13,594 nt of DNA, from contig JACVRU010000030.1 of NCBI GenBank assembly GCA_014534295.1, forward strand, positions 1-13,594. Direction: 5' to 3'. The notes under the pieces are model-generated. The model saw only the letters and a program-made list of their open reading frames with translations. It was not told the origin of the DNA and made no database searches. The stretch is from Thermoleophilia bacterium. Lineage in GTDB: Bacteria; Actinomycetota; Thermoleophilia; Gaiellales; Gaiellaceae. Made by a program: the position numbers and the translations under genes. This document shows positions 6,094-12,738 of this stretch, piece after piece (position 1 is the first letter of the stretch; each line of letters opens with the position of its first letter).

Positions 6094-6743
6094 GGCTGCG
6101 GGACGACCCGGATGTAGGGCTTCGGAGCCTCCCACTCGCCGAAGAGCTCCTTCGCCTCGTCGTCGGAGACCGAGCCGGCGATGATGACGTCGTCGCCGTG
6201 CTGCCAGTTCACTGGCGTCGACACCTTGTGCTTCGCCGTCAGCTGCAGCGAGTCGATCACGCGCAGCACCTCGTCGAAGTTCCGCCCGGTCGTCATCGGG
6301 TAGACGAGCACGAGCTTGATCTTCCTGTCCGGGCCGACGACGAACACGTTCCGGACGGTCTGGTTGTCGGCCGGGGTACGCGCCTTCGCGTCGCCGGACG
6401 TCTCGGCCGGGAGCATCCCGTACAGCTTCGAGACCTCGAAGTCCGCGTCCGCGATGATCGGGTAGTTGGGCGCGGCGCCCTGCGTCTCCTCGATGTCCTT
6501 CGCCCAGCCCTCGTGGTCGCCCGTCGAATCCACCGACAGTCCGATGACCTTGACGCCGCGTTTGTCGAACTCCGGCTTGATCTTCGCCATGTAACCGAGC
6601 TCCGTCGTGCAGACGGGCGTGAAGTCCTTCGGGTGCGAGAAGAGCACGGCCCAGGAGTCCCCGATCCAGTCGTGGAACCTGATCCGCCCTTCGGTCGTCT
6701 CGGCCTCGAAGTCGGGCGCTGTATCCCCGATCCGCAGTGCCAT
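6087..6743 (-). CDS. 1-Cys peroxiredoxin (Prx6-type)
   Basis: 218 residues from ATG 6743 with GGGAGGG (6748-6754) just upstream. It reduces hydrogen peroxide and organic hydroperoxides in the cytoplasm. The active site is PKDFTPVC (38-45), i.e. PxxxTxxC with peroxidatic Cys45; Arg131 in VRNVFVV completes the catalytic set. Cys45 is the only cysteine, so resolution must come from an external thiol. The long C-terminal domain with YPMTTGRNFDEVLRVIDSLQ (148-167) and a PVNW segment is typical of the Prx6 group. It lies 41 nt downstream of the anti-sigma-like gene on the same strand, so it may be partly co-transcribed with the ECF module, although it also has its own candidate promoter. Confidence 0.95.
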   Translation of the reverse strand: MALRIGDTAPDFEAETTEGRIRFHDWIGDSWAVLFSHPKDFTPVCTTELGYMAKIKPEFDKRGVKVIGLSVDSTGDHEGWAKDIEETQGAAPNYPIIADADFEVSKLYGMLPAETSGDAKARTPADNQTVRNVFVVGPDRKIKLVLVYPMTTGRNFDEVLRVIDSLQLTAKHKVSTPVNWQHGDDVIIAGSVSDDEAKELFGEWEAPKPYIRVVPQPQ

Positions 6744-6777
6744 CTTGCCCTCCCTGTCGCGTGTGCGTTCCCTGCCG

Positions 6778-6783
6778 ACGATA
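6778..6783 (-). promoter_or_regulatory. Candidate -10 box for the peroxiredoxin gene
   Basis: TATCGT on the minus strand, 34 nt before ATG 6743, in the short gap after the anti-sigma-like stop. It would give a leader of roughly 27 nt containing the GGGAGGG site. No convincing -35 is visible. Confidence 0.3.
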
Positions 6784-6784
6784 C

Positions 6785-7732
6785 CTACTCGGCGGCCGGG
6801 CACCAGTCGGCCAGGTGCGGCGTGTCGACGGCGTCGAACTGGTTCGTGAGGTTCGCGGTGGCCTCCAGCTCGCGTCGGCCCGACGCGGTGACGAAGACGA
6901 GCTGGTCGACCTCGGGCCAGACGAAGGCGAGCCACCGGCCGTCCGGGGAGGGCGTCGCGTCGCGGAACGTGCCCGACCCCTCGAAGCGGACGTCTCGGCC
7001 GACGACGATCCGGCTCGTGCCGCCTGCCTGGCGAATGTGGGAGCTCCGGGGCGCGAGGAGCGGCTCCCGCGCGACGACCGCGCCGGTGTCGGCATCGACG
7101 ACCGTCGTGCGGCGGCCCGCGATCACCGCGAGCCGGTGCCGCGCGCCCGGCAGCCAGCGGAAGCCGTCGGCCGGGCCGAGCGCGTGGTCGCCGGTGCCGT
7201 CGCCCGCGACGACGCGGAGCGTGCCGCCCGCGAGGTACGCGATCCGCGTGTCCGTCGCCGTTCCGCCCCAGGCGACGTCGGTGATCCCGTTGCGCGCGAG
7301 CGTCCAGCGCACCTCCCCGTCCGGCTCCAGGGCCGCGAGCTCGCGCTCCCGCGCTGCGGCGACGAACCGGCCGAACGGCGAGCAGGCGGCGACGCGGTAG
7401 TCGCCGAGGCGACGCCTCGAGCCGTCGCGCGAGACGAGCCACGCTCCGGAGTCCGAGACGACGAGCAGCCGCCCGCCCGCGGGCAGCGAGAAGAGCGCCT
7501 GCTCGGCGGTCTCGACCCCCAGTGCCTCGCGGACGCGGTCGACGACGGCGCGGCCGGGCGGGGTGACGGCGGCCGCGACGGCCGCGGCCAGCACTGCCAA
7601 GGCGACCGCCGGAAGGAGGCGCCGGGGCCGCGCAGGGGCGGGCTCTCGCTCGCCGAAGGCCGCCCGCACGACCGCCCACGTCCGCTCGCGCGCCTCGTGC
7701 TCGCCGGGGACGTCGACCCGGCCGAGCCTCAC
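6785..7732 (-). CDS. Membrane-anchored propeller-like protein, candidate anti-sigma factor
   Basis: 315 residues from GTG 7732, overlapping the ECF sigma stop as GTGA. The order is a short cytoplasmic region with HEARERTWAVVRAAF (12-26), basic residues, one membrane helix (about 39-57, LLPAVALAVLAAAVAAAV), then an external domain of about 250 residues. That domain has repeated beta-propeller-like strands such as GAWLVSRDGSRRRLGDY, FVAAARERELAALEPDG and RIAYLAGGTLRVVAGDG. No zinc anti-sigma motif (HxxxCxxC) is present. Coupling to the sigma gene and the topology suggest that it holds the sigma factor at the membrane and responds to an extracytoplasmic signal. That role is inferred; it could instead be a regulated effector. 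I recall similar sigma-adjacent proteins in Thermoleophilia but cannot verify this here. Confidence 0.75.
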   Translation of the reverse strand: MRLGRVDVPGEHEARERTWAVVRAAFGEREPAPARPRRLLPAVALAVLAAAVAAAVTPPGRAVVDRVREALGVETAEQALFSLPAGGRLLVVSDSGAWLVSRDGSRRRLGDYRVAACSPFGRFVAAARERELAALEPDGEVRWTLARNGITDVAWGGTATDTRIAYLAGGTLRVVAGDGTGDHALGPADGFRWLPGARHRLAVIAGRRTTVVDADTGAVVAREPLLAPRSSHIRQAGGTSRIVVGRDVRFEGSGTFRDATPSPDGRWLAFVWPEVDQLVFVTASGRRELEATANLTNQFDAVDTPHLADWCPAAE

Positions 7733-8232
7733 TCGAGCGCCTCCCCCAGACGGTCGAGGCCCCTGCGGATGCGGGAGTTGACCGTGCCGCGCGGCAGGTC
7801 GAGCAGCTCGGCGATCTCGCCGGGCGTGTACTCGAGCAGATGCCGCAGGACGATCACGGCCCGGTGCTCCGGCGGCAGCGCCGCGAGGCCCTCCAGGAGT
7901 GCCCGCCCGTCCGGGTCCGGCGGCTCGGGCGCCGGCACCTCGGCGGCCAGCTCGGCCTCGGCGCGGAGCCGGCGGGCTCGCGTCCAGTCGATCGCACGGT
8001 TGACGACGATCCGGTGCAGCCAGGGCCCGAAGGGGCGCCGCCGGTCGAACCGATCGAGCGAGCGGATCGCGGCCAGGAAGGACTCCTGGGCGATGTCCTC
8101 GGCCGCCGCCGCGTCGTGCACGACGAGGTAGGCCGCTCGGAAGGCCCGCGGCCAAAAGGCGCGGAAGAGCGACTCGAGGTCCCCGACGGAGCCTCGCTGG
8201 GCGCCCCGTACCCACGCCCGCTCGTCCGACAT
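7729..8232 (-). CDS. ECF-subfamily RNA polymerase sigma factor
   Basis: 167 residues from ATG 8232. Region 2 spans about 19-88, with YLVVHDAAAAEDIAQESFLAA (35-55, the -10-recognition/core-binding helix), RPFGPWLHRIVVNRAIDWTR (66-85) and the following basic stretch. Region 4 spans about 112-165, with ALPPEHRAVIVLRHLLEY and the helix-turn-helix TPGEIAELLDLPRGTVNSRIRRGLDRL (136-162). There is no region 3, as expected for ECF factors. It sits between a secreted beta-propeller (26 nt upstream) and the membrane propeller-like protein, which overlaps its stop. A -10-like TATAGT is 9 nt before the ATG, so it can be transcribed independently of the upstream gene. Targets are unknown; autoregulation and control of the neighbouring peroxiredoxin are possible. 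Confidence 0.95.
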   Translation of the reverse strand: MSDERAWVRGAQRGSVGDLESLFRAFWPRAFRAAYLVVHDAAAAEDIAQESFLAAIRSLDRFDRRRPFGPWLHRIVVNRAIDWTRARRLRAEAELAAEVPAPEPPDPDGRALLEGLAALPPEHRAVIVLRHLLEYTPGEIAELLDLPRGTVNSRIRRGLDRLGEALE

Positions 8233-8241
8233 CGCCCGGCG

Positions 8242-8247
8242 ACTATA
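8242..8247 (-). promoter_or_regulatory. Candidate -10 box for the ECF sigma gene
   Basis: TATAGT on the minus strand, 9 nt before ATG 8232 and inside the 26-nt gap after the upstream gene. It is the best match to the -10 consensus in the window. No Shine-Dalgarno sequence fits between it and the ATG. Confidence 0.45.
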
Positions 8248-8258
8248 CGAACGGCCAT

Positions 8259-9203
8259 TCAGCGGGCCATCACGAAGCACGCGTCGTGCGAGGAGCGCGC
8301 CGCCCGCACGCGCCGGATCACGCGCCCGTGGCGGTCGGCGACCGACAGCGTTCCCGAGCTCAGCGAGGGTGTGAGCACGAGCCCGCCCGCCTCCTGGACG
8401 TTGTAGGAGCCGAGCGGGATTCGCCGCCGCGAAGTGGGGAAGCCGTCGCGGATCCCGCGGCGCTCGAGCGTTCCGTCGTCGCCGCTCGTGACGAAGGCGG
8501 CGCCGCCGAGGAACGTGACGTGCTGCGGTGGCTCCCCGGCGGACAGGCGCTTGACGAGCTCGCCCGTGCGAGGGTCGTAGAGCGCGAGCTCTCGCTCGCT
8601 CCCCGAGGTCACCCAGACGCGGTCGCGGGTGGCGAAGCCCACGTCGTGCGCGAGCCACGGCGGCCGGAAGCGGCGGACGAGCCTGGGGCGGCGCGGATCG
8701 GCGACGTCGACGACGGCAACGTGCCGGGCCTTCATCCCGAGCGCGACCCAGAGCCGCCGGCCGGCGAGGTTCAGCGACACGTGCCTGGCCGGACCGCCGA
8801 CGTCGACGCGAGCGACCGTCCGGCCCGCGAGCACGTCGACGACCGCCACCTCGCCCGAGCCGGAGTCCGTCACGAAGGCGTGTCGGCCGTCGTGCGACGC
8901 GGCCGTGTAGCGCGGCTCGCGGAAGCCGCGGAGCACCTTCCGCACGACGAGGTCGGCCCCGTCGACGAGCGTCAGGAGCCCGAGCTCGCTGTGGGCGACG
9001 ACCGCGACGTTGCCGACCTGCTCGATCGCCCGGGGCAGTTCGGAGGTGCGGATCGAGCGCAGCCGCCGCAGGCCGGGCAGTTCGTAGGCGACGACGCTCG
9101 ACTCGAGGTCGGCGGTCACGAGCGCGACCGGGGTGCCGCCCAGGAGCGCGCGGGGCGCGACGAGGCCCAGGGCGGCGCCGGCCAGGAACGCGAGGCGGTC
9201 CAC
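8259..9203 (-). CDS. Secreted or lipid-face beta-propeller protein (YVTN/cytochrome-D1-like)
   Basis: 314 residues from GTG 9203. A hydrophobic N-terminus (about 4-24, LAFLAGAALGLVAP) looks like a signal peptide or anchor. The rest consists of repeating four-strand blades, for example HAFVTDSGSGEVAVVDVLAG, RLWVALGMKARHVAVVDVAD, RVWVTSGSERELALYDPRTG and AAFVTSGDDGTLERRG. These have the 'display value - fixed label' rhythm of YncE/surface-layer YVTN propellers. No heme-binding CxxCH or catalytic motif is visible, so a binding or sensory role is more likely than an enzymatic one. It is followed after 26 nt by the ECF sigma gene. Together with the membrane propeller-like protein this suggests a signalling unit, in which this protein may be the extracytoplasmic ligand sensor. 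That is inference from context. Confidence 0.8.
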   Translation of the reverse strand: MDRLAFLAGAALGLVAPRALLGGTPVALVTADLESSVVAYELPGLRRLRSIRTSELPRAIEQVGNVAVVAHSELGLLTLVDGADLVVRKVLRGFREPRYTAASHDGRHAFVTDSGSGEVAVVDVLAGRTVARVDVGGPARHVSLNLAGRRLWVALGMKARHVAVVDVADPRRPRLVRRFRPPWLAHDVGFATRDRVWVTSGSERELALYDPRTGELVKRLSAGEPPQHVTFLGGAAFVTSGDDGTLERRGIRDGFPTSRRRIPLGSYNVQEAGGLVLTPSLSSGTLSVADRHGRVIRRVRAARSSHDACFVMAR

Positions 9204-9253
9204 GCCCGGGATACGCCGCGCAGGCCGGGAGAGGTCCGGCAGGCTGGAGGGCC

Positions 9254-10192
9254 TTGCCCCTCGGCGCCTACATCGCCCGCCGCATCCTCTGGACGGTTCC
9301 GCTGATCCTCGGCGTGATGCTCGTCACCTTCGCGCTGATGCGCGGCGCCGGCGGCGACCCGTTCAACCCGCCGGAGGGCTTCGGCGGGCTGCCCGAGTCG
9401 GAGGCCCGCAAGCTGAGGGCGCACTACCACCTCTCGGAGCCGTGGCTGGTCGAGTTCGCCTACTGGGTCGAGAACGTCTTCACGTTCGAGTTCGGGCCGT
9501 CGCTGCTCGTCCGCGACCTCGACGTCGCCGACATCGTCCGGAACGCGCTGCCGGTGACCGTGACGCTCGTGCTCCTCGCGGCCGCGTGGGCGGTGCCGGC
9601 CGGGGTCGCGCTGGGCGTCTGGGCTGCGAGCAACCGGAACCGGATCCAGGACCTGCTCGCGACCTCGCTCGCCGCCGTGCTGCTGGTCGTCCCGGTGTTC
9701 TTCGTCGTCTTCGTCCTCCGCGAGTACTTCGTCCTGGAGTGGCGGATCGTCTCCGACGGCTGGGAGAAGACGTCGGCCCGTGTGCTCCCCGTGCTGGCGC
9801 TCGGGCTCGCCCCCGCGGGCTACGTGGCCAGGCTCGTGCGCACGGCGCTCGTGGACGCCCTCGAGGAGGACTACGTGCGGACCGCCCGCGCGAAGGGCCT
9901 CAGGCGGCAGCGGATCCTCTGGGTGCACGCGCTCAGGAACGCGCTCGCGCCCCTGCTCTCGGCGGCGATCCCGATGATCGCCCTCCTGATCACCGGCGCG
10001 TTCTTCGTCGAGCAAGCCTTCCGGATCCCGGGCATCTCGAGCTTCTTCGTCACGGCGGCGCAGGCCAGGGACTACCCGATGGTCATGAACCTGACCGTCG
10101 CGCTCGCGGTCGTCGTCCTCGTCGCCAACCTCGTCGCCGACGTGCTGCTCGCGCTCGTCGACCCGCGCATCCTCGAGAGGCAGCGCCGGTGA
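9254..10192 (+). CDS. ABC transporter permease, DppB/OppB family
   Basis: 312 residues from TTG 9254, just after GGAGGG (9246-9251); the spacing is short but no better start exists near ARRILWTVPLILGV. It is an inner-membrane permease of the peptide/nickel/opine-type importer family. The first helix (about 12-30) is followed by an extracytoplasmic loop with RGAGGDPFNPP. About five further helices follow. The cytoplasmic EAA coupling loop, EDYVRTARAKGLRRQRILWVHALRNALAP (207-235), docks on the ATPase. Length is typical. It overlaps the next permease as GTGA, so the two are co-translated as a heterodimer. No binding protein or ATPase is adjacent, so the substrate cannot be assigned and an ATPase must be borrowed from elsewhere. 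Confidence 0.93.
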   Translation: MPLGAYIARRILWTVPLILGVMLVTFALMRGAGGDPFNPPEGFGGLPESEARKLRAHYHLSEPWLVEFAYWVENVFTFEFGPSLLVRDLDVADIVRNALPVTVTLVLLAAAWAVPAGVALGVWAASNRNRIQDLLATSLAAVLLVVPVFFVVFVLREYFVLEWRIVSDGWEKTSARVLPVLALGLAPAGYVARLVRTALVDALEEDYVRTARAKGLRRQRILWVHALRNALAPLLSAAIPMIALLITGAFFVEQAFRIPGISSFFVTAAQARDYPMVMNLTVALAVVVLVANLVADVLLALVDPRILERQRR

Positions 10193-11004
10193 GCTGGAAG
10201 ACGCTGCTCGGCGGGGCTGCCGTCCTCGCGGTCGTCGCCTACGCCGTGATCGCGCCGCTCGTCTCGCCGTGGGACCCGAACGACGTCGACTTCGATCTGC
10301 GCTCGCAGCTGCCGAGCCTCACCCATCCCCTGGGCACCGACATGTTCGGCCGCGACCTCGCGACGCGGATCGCCGTCGGCGGCCGCACCACGCTCCTCAT
10401 CGCGGGCTCGGCGCTGGGGATCATCCTCGTGGTCGGCTTCCTCTGGGGCACCACCGCGGCGCTCGCGGGCCGGGGCGTGGACTCCCTGATGATGCGGATC
10501 GTCGACGGGTTGCTCGCCCTCCCCCGCCTGCCGATCGCGATCGTCGTCCTCGTGGCCCTGAGGCTGAGCGCGGCGACGGTCTGGGGGATCGTGCTCGCGC
10601 TCTCGGTCGCGGGCTGGATGCTGACCGCCCGCCTCGTCCGCGGCCACGTGCTCGCGCTCAAGTCCCGCGACTACGTGACGGCGGCGCGCGCGATCGGCTC
10701 CAGCTGGCCGCGGATCACGCGGCGGCACATCCTCCCCAACTCGACCGGGATCCTGCTCGTCGCCGTCCTCCTGGAACTCCCCGTCGTCGTCCTCGGCGAG
10801 GCCTTCCTCTCGATTCTCGGCCTCGGGCCCCCGGCGCCGGCGGCCACCTGGGGGAACATCGCCTACGACGGCTGGTCGTCGTTCCGCGTCTGGGAGATGC
10901 TGGTGGCGACGCTCGCGATCACCGTCTTCGCGGTCTCCGCGAGCCTGTTCGCGGACGGCCTCGCCGACGTCCTCGACCCGCGGCGGCGCGGGCGGCGGGC
11001 CTGA
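10189..11004 (+). CDS. ABC transporter permease, DppC/OppC family
   Basis: 271 residues from GTG 10189, overlapping the DppB-like stop by 4 nt. It has the N-terminal helix (about 6-25), SPWDPNDVDF, then HPLGTDMFGRDLATRI (44-59), the signature segment of DppC-type permeases, and further helices. The EAA loop SRDYVTAARAIGSSWPRITRRHILPN (about 158-183) and LGPPAPAATWGNIAYDGW near the C-terminus are also present. It forms the heterodimeric channel with the preceding permease in the cytoplasmic membrane. No ATPase genes follow; instead the next reading is a small gene on the opposite strand whose frame runs 142 nt into this gene's 3' end. Peptide, nickel and oligosaccharide transporters share this family, so specificity is open. 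Confidence 0.93.
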   Translation: MSWKTLLGGAAVLAVVAYAVIAPLVSPWDPNDVDFDLRSQLPSLTHPLGTDMFGRDLATRIAVGGRTTLLIAGSALGIILVVGFLWGTTAALAGRGVDSLMMRIVDGLLALPRLPIAIVVLVALRLSAATVWGIVLALSVAGWMLTARLVRGHVLALKSRDYVTAARAIGSSWPRITRRHILPNSTGILLVAVLLELPVVVLGEAFLSILGLGPPAPAATWGNIAYDGWSSFRVWEMLVATLAITVFAVSASLFADGLADVLDPRRRGRRA

Positions 11005-11261
11005 GCGAGGAACCGGACGAGCCGGCCGGCCTCGTCCTCGTCGAGGGAGACGGCCGCCTCGGCGACGCCGTGCTCGTCCCAGACGCTGAAGCGGACGTGC
11101 CGCTCGTCGCCGAGGTAGCGGGAGACGCGCAGCGCCTTGCCGCGGTCGCGCTCGTGCGCGGCGAAGAACTCGGTCAGCTTCAGCCGCTGCGGCGCGGCGC
11201 ACCACGGGCAGTAGCGGAACAGCCCCTCGATCTCCGTCCCGCACTGAGCGCAACGCCTCGT
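10863..11261 (-). CDS. Small zinc-ribbon protein with non-canonical (ACG) start and antisense 3' tail
   Basis: A convincing reading frame covers 11261 to TAG 10863 (132 codons). It has no ATG, GTG or TTG before the conserved part. The best start is ACG 11259-11261, about 6 nt after GGAGGAGG, where an ATG would be expected; CTG 11280-11282 is the alternative. The first 87 residues look real: a CxxC-x10-CxxC zinc ribbon (RCAQCGTE, Cys4/Cys7; RYCPWCAAP, Cys18/Cys21), then LKLTEFFAAHERDRGKALRV and RYLGDERHVRFSVWDEHG. Residues 88-132 are arginine/serine-rich and antisense to the last 142 nt of the DppC-like gene, so they may be a read-through tail after loss of the native stop. It is either a real gene with a weak start or a recent pseudogene. 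Function is unknown. Confidence 0.6.
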   Translation of the reverse strand, partial: TRRCAQCGTEIEGLFRYCPWCAAPQRLKLTEFFAAHERDRGKALRVSRYLGDERHVRFSVWDEHGVAEAAVSLDEDEAGRLVRFLAQARRPRRRGSRTSARPSANRLAETAKTVIASVATSISQTRNDDQPS

Positions 11262-11319
11262 CGCCGGCCTCCTCCGGCGCAGAGGCTATACCCGCCGCCT
11301 CCCACGCTGAACCCGCCGG

Positions 11320-11325
11320 TAGGCT
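11320..11325 (+). promoter_or_regulatory. Candidate -10 box for the cupin-TPR gene
   Basis: TAGGCT, 9 nt before ATG 11335, the same spacing as at the other candidate near-leaderless genes. No -35 is evident and no Shine-Dalgarno sequence precedes the ATG. Confidence 0.45.
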
Positions 11326-11334
11326 GGGCCTCGG

Positions 11335-11973
11335 ATGGCGGAGCAGCGGTGGCAGGCAGTGCGCGTGGACGAGCTCGAGTCGCTCGCGGGGCCGGGGACG
11401 CTGCGCTGGACGCCGCTGCGGCGCCACTTCGGCATCACCGCGTTCGGCGTCAACGCCTACACCGCCGCCGAGATCGGCCAGGACGTCGTCGAGGAGCACA
11501 CCGAGGAGACGCTCGGGCACGAGGAGCTCTACGTCGTGCTCTCGGGCCGAGCCAGCTTCCGGCTCGACGGGGCCGAGCTCGACGCGCCGGCAGGGACGGC
11601 GGTCTACATCGGCGACCCGGCCGTCCGGCGCGGCGCGGTCGCGGACGAGCCGGGCACGACGGTGCTCGCCGTCGGCGGCAGGCTTGGCAGCCACGAGGTC
11701 TCGACCTGGGAGTACTCCTTCGCCGCCTACGGGCACCTCGCCGCAGGCGAGCTGGAGCGAGGCCTCGCAGCCCTGCGAGCGGGGCTCGACGAGCAGGGCG
11801 AGTCGGCCCGCCTGCTCTACGACCTCGCCTGCCTCGAATCCCGCGACGGCCGGCGGGAGGACGCGCTCGGGCACCTCGCCCGCGCCGTCGAGCTCGACGC
11901 GAAGTTCGGCGAGCATGCGCGGGGCGACGCGGACCTCGAGGGGATCCGCGACGATCCCCGCTTTCCGGCCTAG
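11335..11973 (+). CDS. Cupin domain protein with C-terminal TPR-like helices
   Basis: 212 residues from ATG 11335. The N-terminal half is a cupin barrel: motif 1 lies around VVEEHTEETLGHEELYVVLSGRASF (51-75, His55, His62, Glu64), and motif 2 around APAGTAVYIGDPAVRRG (84-100). The motif-2 histidine is replaced by Arg98/Arg99, so a complete metal site is doubtful. The C-terminal half (about 126-195) has paired amphipathic helices with TPR-like periodicity: AAGELERGLAALRAGLDEQ, ARLLYDLACLESRDGRREDALGHLARAVELD, then a short segment ending at FGEHARGDADLEGIRDDPRF. Such fusions suggest small-molecule binding coupled to protein contacts; no reaction can be named. Its stop shares a CTAG with the convergent aquaporin. 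Confidence 0.85.
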   Translation: MAEQRWQAVRVDELESLAGPGTLRWTPLRRHFGITAFGVNAYTAAEIGQDVVEEHTEETLGHEELYVVLSGRASFRLDGAELDAPAGTAVYIGDPAVRRGAVADEPGTTVLAVGGRLGSHEVSTWEYSFAAYGHLAAGELERGLAALRAGLDEQGESARLLYDLACLESRDGRREDALGHLARAVELDAKFGEHARGDADLEGIRDDPRFPA

Positions 11974-12698
11974 CTGACGGCCGTGTCGCCCGGGCGCGGC
12001 TCGTCGAGCCCGGTCTCAGGCGGCCCCACCGGGGCCGGCGCGAGGGGGCGCAGGTAGAGCCGGTCGTAGGCGATCGCGGCCACCGCGGCGCCGACGAGGG
12101 GGCCGACCCAGTAGAGCCAGGCGTCCGACCAGACCCATTGGACGAGCTCCGGGCCGAAGGCGCGCGCGGGATTCATCGCGGCGCCCGTGAGCGGGCCGCC
12201 GGCGAGGATGTCCATGCTGATCGTCAGCCCGATCGCGAGGCCGGCGATCGACTTGAACGTCCCGCGCGGGTCGGCGGCCGTGGCGAACACGACCCAGACG
12301 AGGAAGAAGGTCAGCACACCCTCCAGCAGCAGGCCCGAGCCGGCGCCGACGCCGTCCCCGAGCACGGGCACGCCGCCGTCGAGCTGCGAGTCAGGCGAGA
12401 AGACGCCGCGCAGCAGGAGGGCCGCGACGGCGGCGCCGGCGAGCTGGGCGGCCCAGTAGGCCGCCGCGAGCCGCGGGACGATCCGCCTCGTGACGAGGAA
12501 GCCGAAGGTCACCGCGGGGTTGAAGTGGCCGCCCGAGATGTGGCCGACGGCCGAGACCATGATCGCGATCGCGAGGCCGTGCGCGAGCGCGACACCGACG
12601 AGGTCGGCCCCGACCGCGATCGCGCCCATGCCGGCGAAGACGAGCGTGAACGTGCCCACGAACTCGGCGGCTGCGCGGCGGCCGACGCTCTCCTCCAT
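11970..12698 (-). CDS. Aquaporin (MIP family) with TIP-like selectivity filter
   Basis: 242 residues from ATG 12698. It is a six-helix channel with two NPA boxes, GGHFNPAVTFG (56-66) and AAMNPARAFGP (173-183). Aligned to E. coli AqpZ by distance from the NPA asparagines, the four aromatic/arginine filter positions are His40 (AqpZ Phe43), Ile164 (His174), Ala173 (Thr183) and Arg179 (Arg189). His-Ile-Ala-Arg is the filter of several plant tonoplast aquaporins (TIPs), some of which pass ammonia, urea or hydrogen peroxide, so transport beyond water is plausible. The segment DILAGGPLTGAAMNPAR also resembles TIPs. The C-terminal 25 residues are proline-rich and cytoplasmic. It is divergent from the 49-residue zinc ribbon. 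Confidence 0.95.
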   Translation of the reverse strand: MEESVGRRAAAEFVGTFTLVFAGMGAIAVGADLVGVALAHGLAIAIMVSAVGHISGGHFNPAVTFGFLVTRRIVPRLAAAYWAAQLAGAAVAALLLRGVFSPDSQLDGGVPVLGDGVGAGSGLLLEGVLTFFLVWVVFATAADPRGTFKSIAGLAIGLTISMDILAGGPLTGAAMNPARAFGPELVQWVWSDAWLYWVGPLVGAAVAAIAYDRLYLRPLAPAPVGPPETGLDEPRPGDTAVS

Positions 12699-12707
12699 CG
12701 GCCGGCG

Positions 12708-12713
12708 ACGGTA
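12708..12713 (-). promoter_or_regulatory. Candidate -10 box for the aquaporin gene
   Basis: TACCGT on the minus strand, 9 nt before ATG 12698. It lies in the 55-nt divergent gap shared with the zinc-ribbon gene; no -35 or Shine-Dalgarno sequence is visible. Confidence 0.4.
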
Positions 12714-12738
12714 ACGGGGCGGCCGGACGGAGGCCCCT

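Noticed and set aside
5014..7095. 693-codon open frame on the minus strand
   Set aside because: It is antisense to rsgA and out of frame with the peroxiredoxin and anti-sigma-like genes; composition is Arg/Ala/Pro-rich without any domain. It is a GC-rich shadow.
9208..9213. TATCCC on the minus strand as a promoter for the beta-propeller gene
   Set aside because: It lies only 4 nt before the start and ends in C, outside the TANNNT spacing seen at the other genes.
11285..11290. TATAGC on the minus strand as a promoter for the small zinc-ribbon ORF
   Set aside because: It lacks the final T and has no start codon at the expected spacing; too weak to list, although it is close to the divergent cupin promoter.
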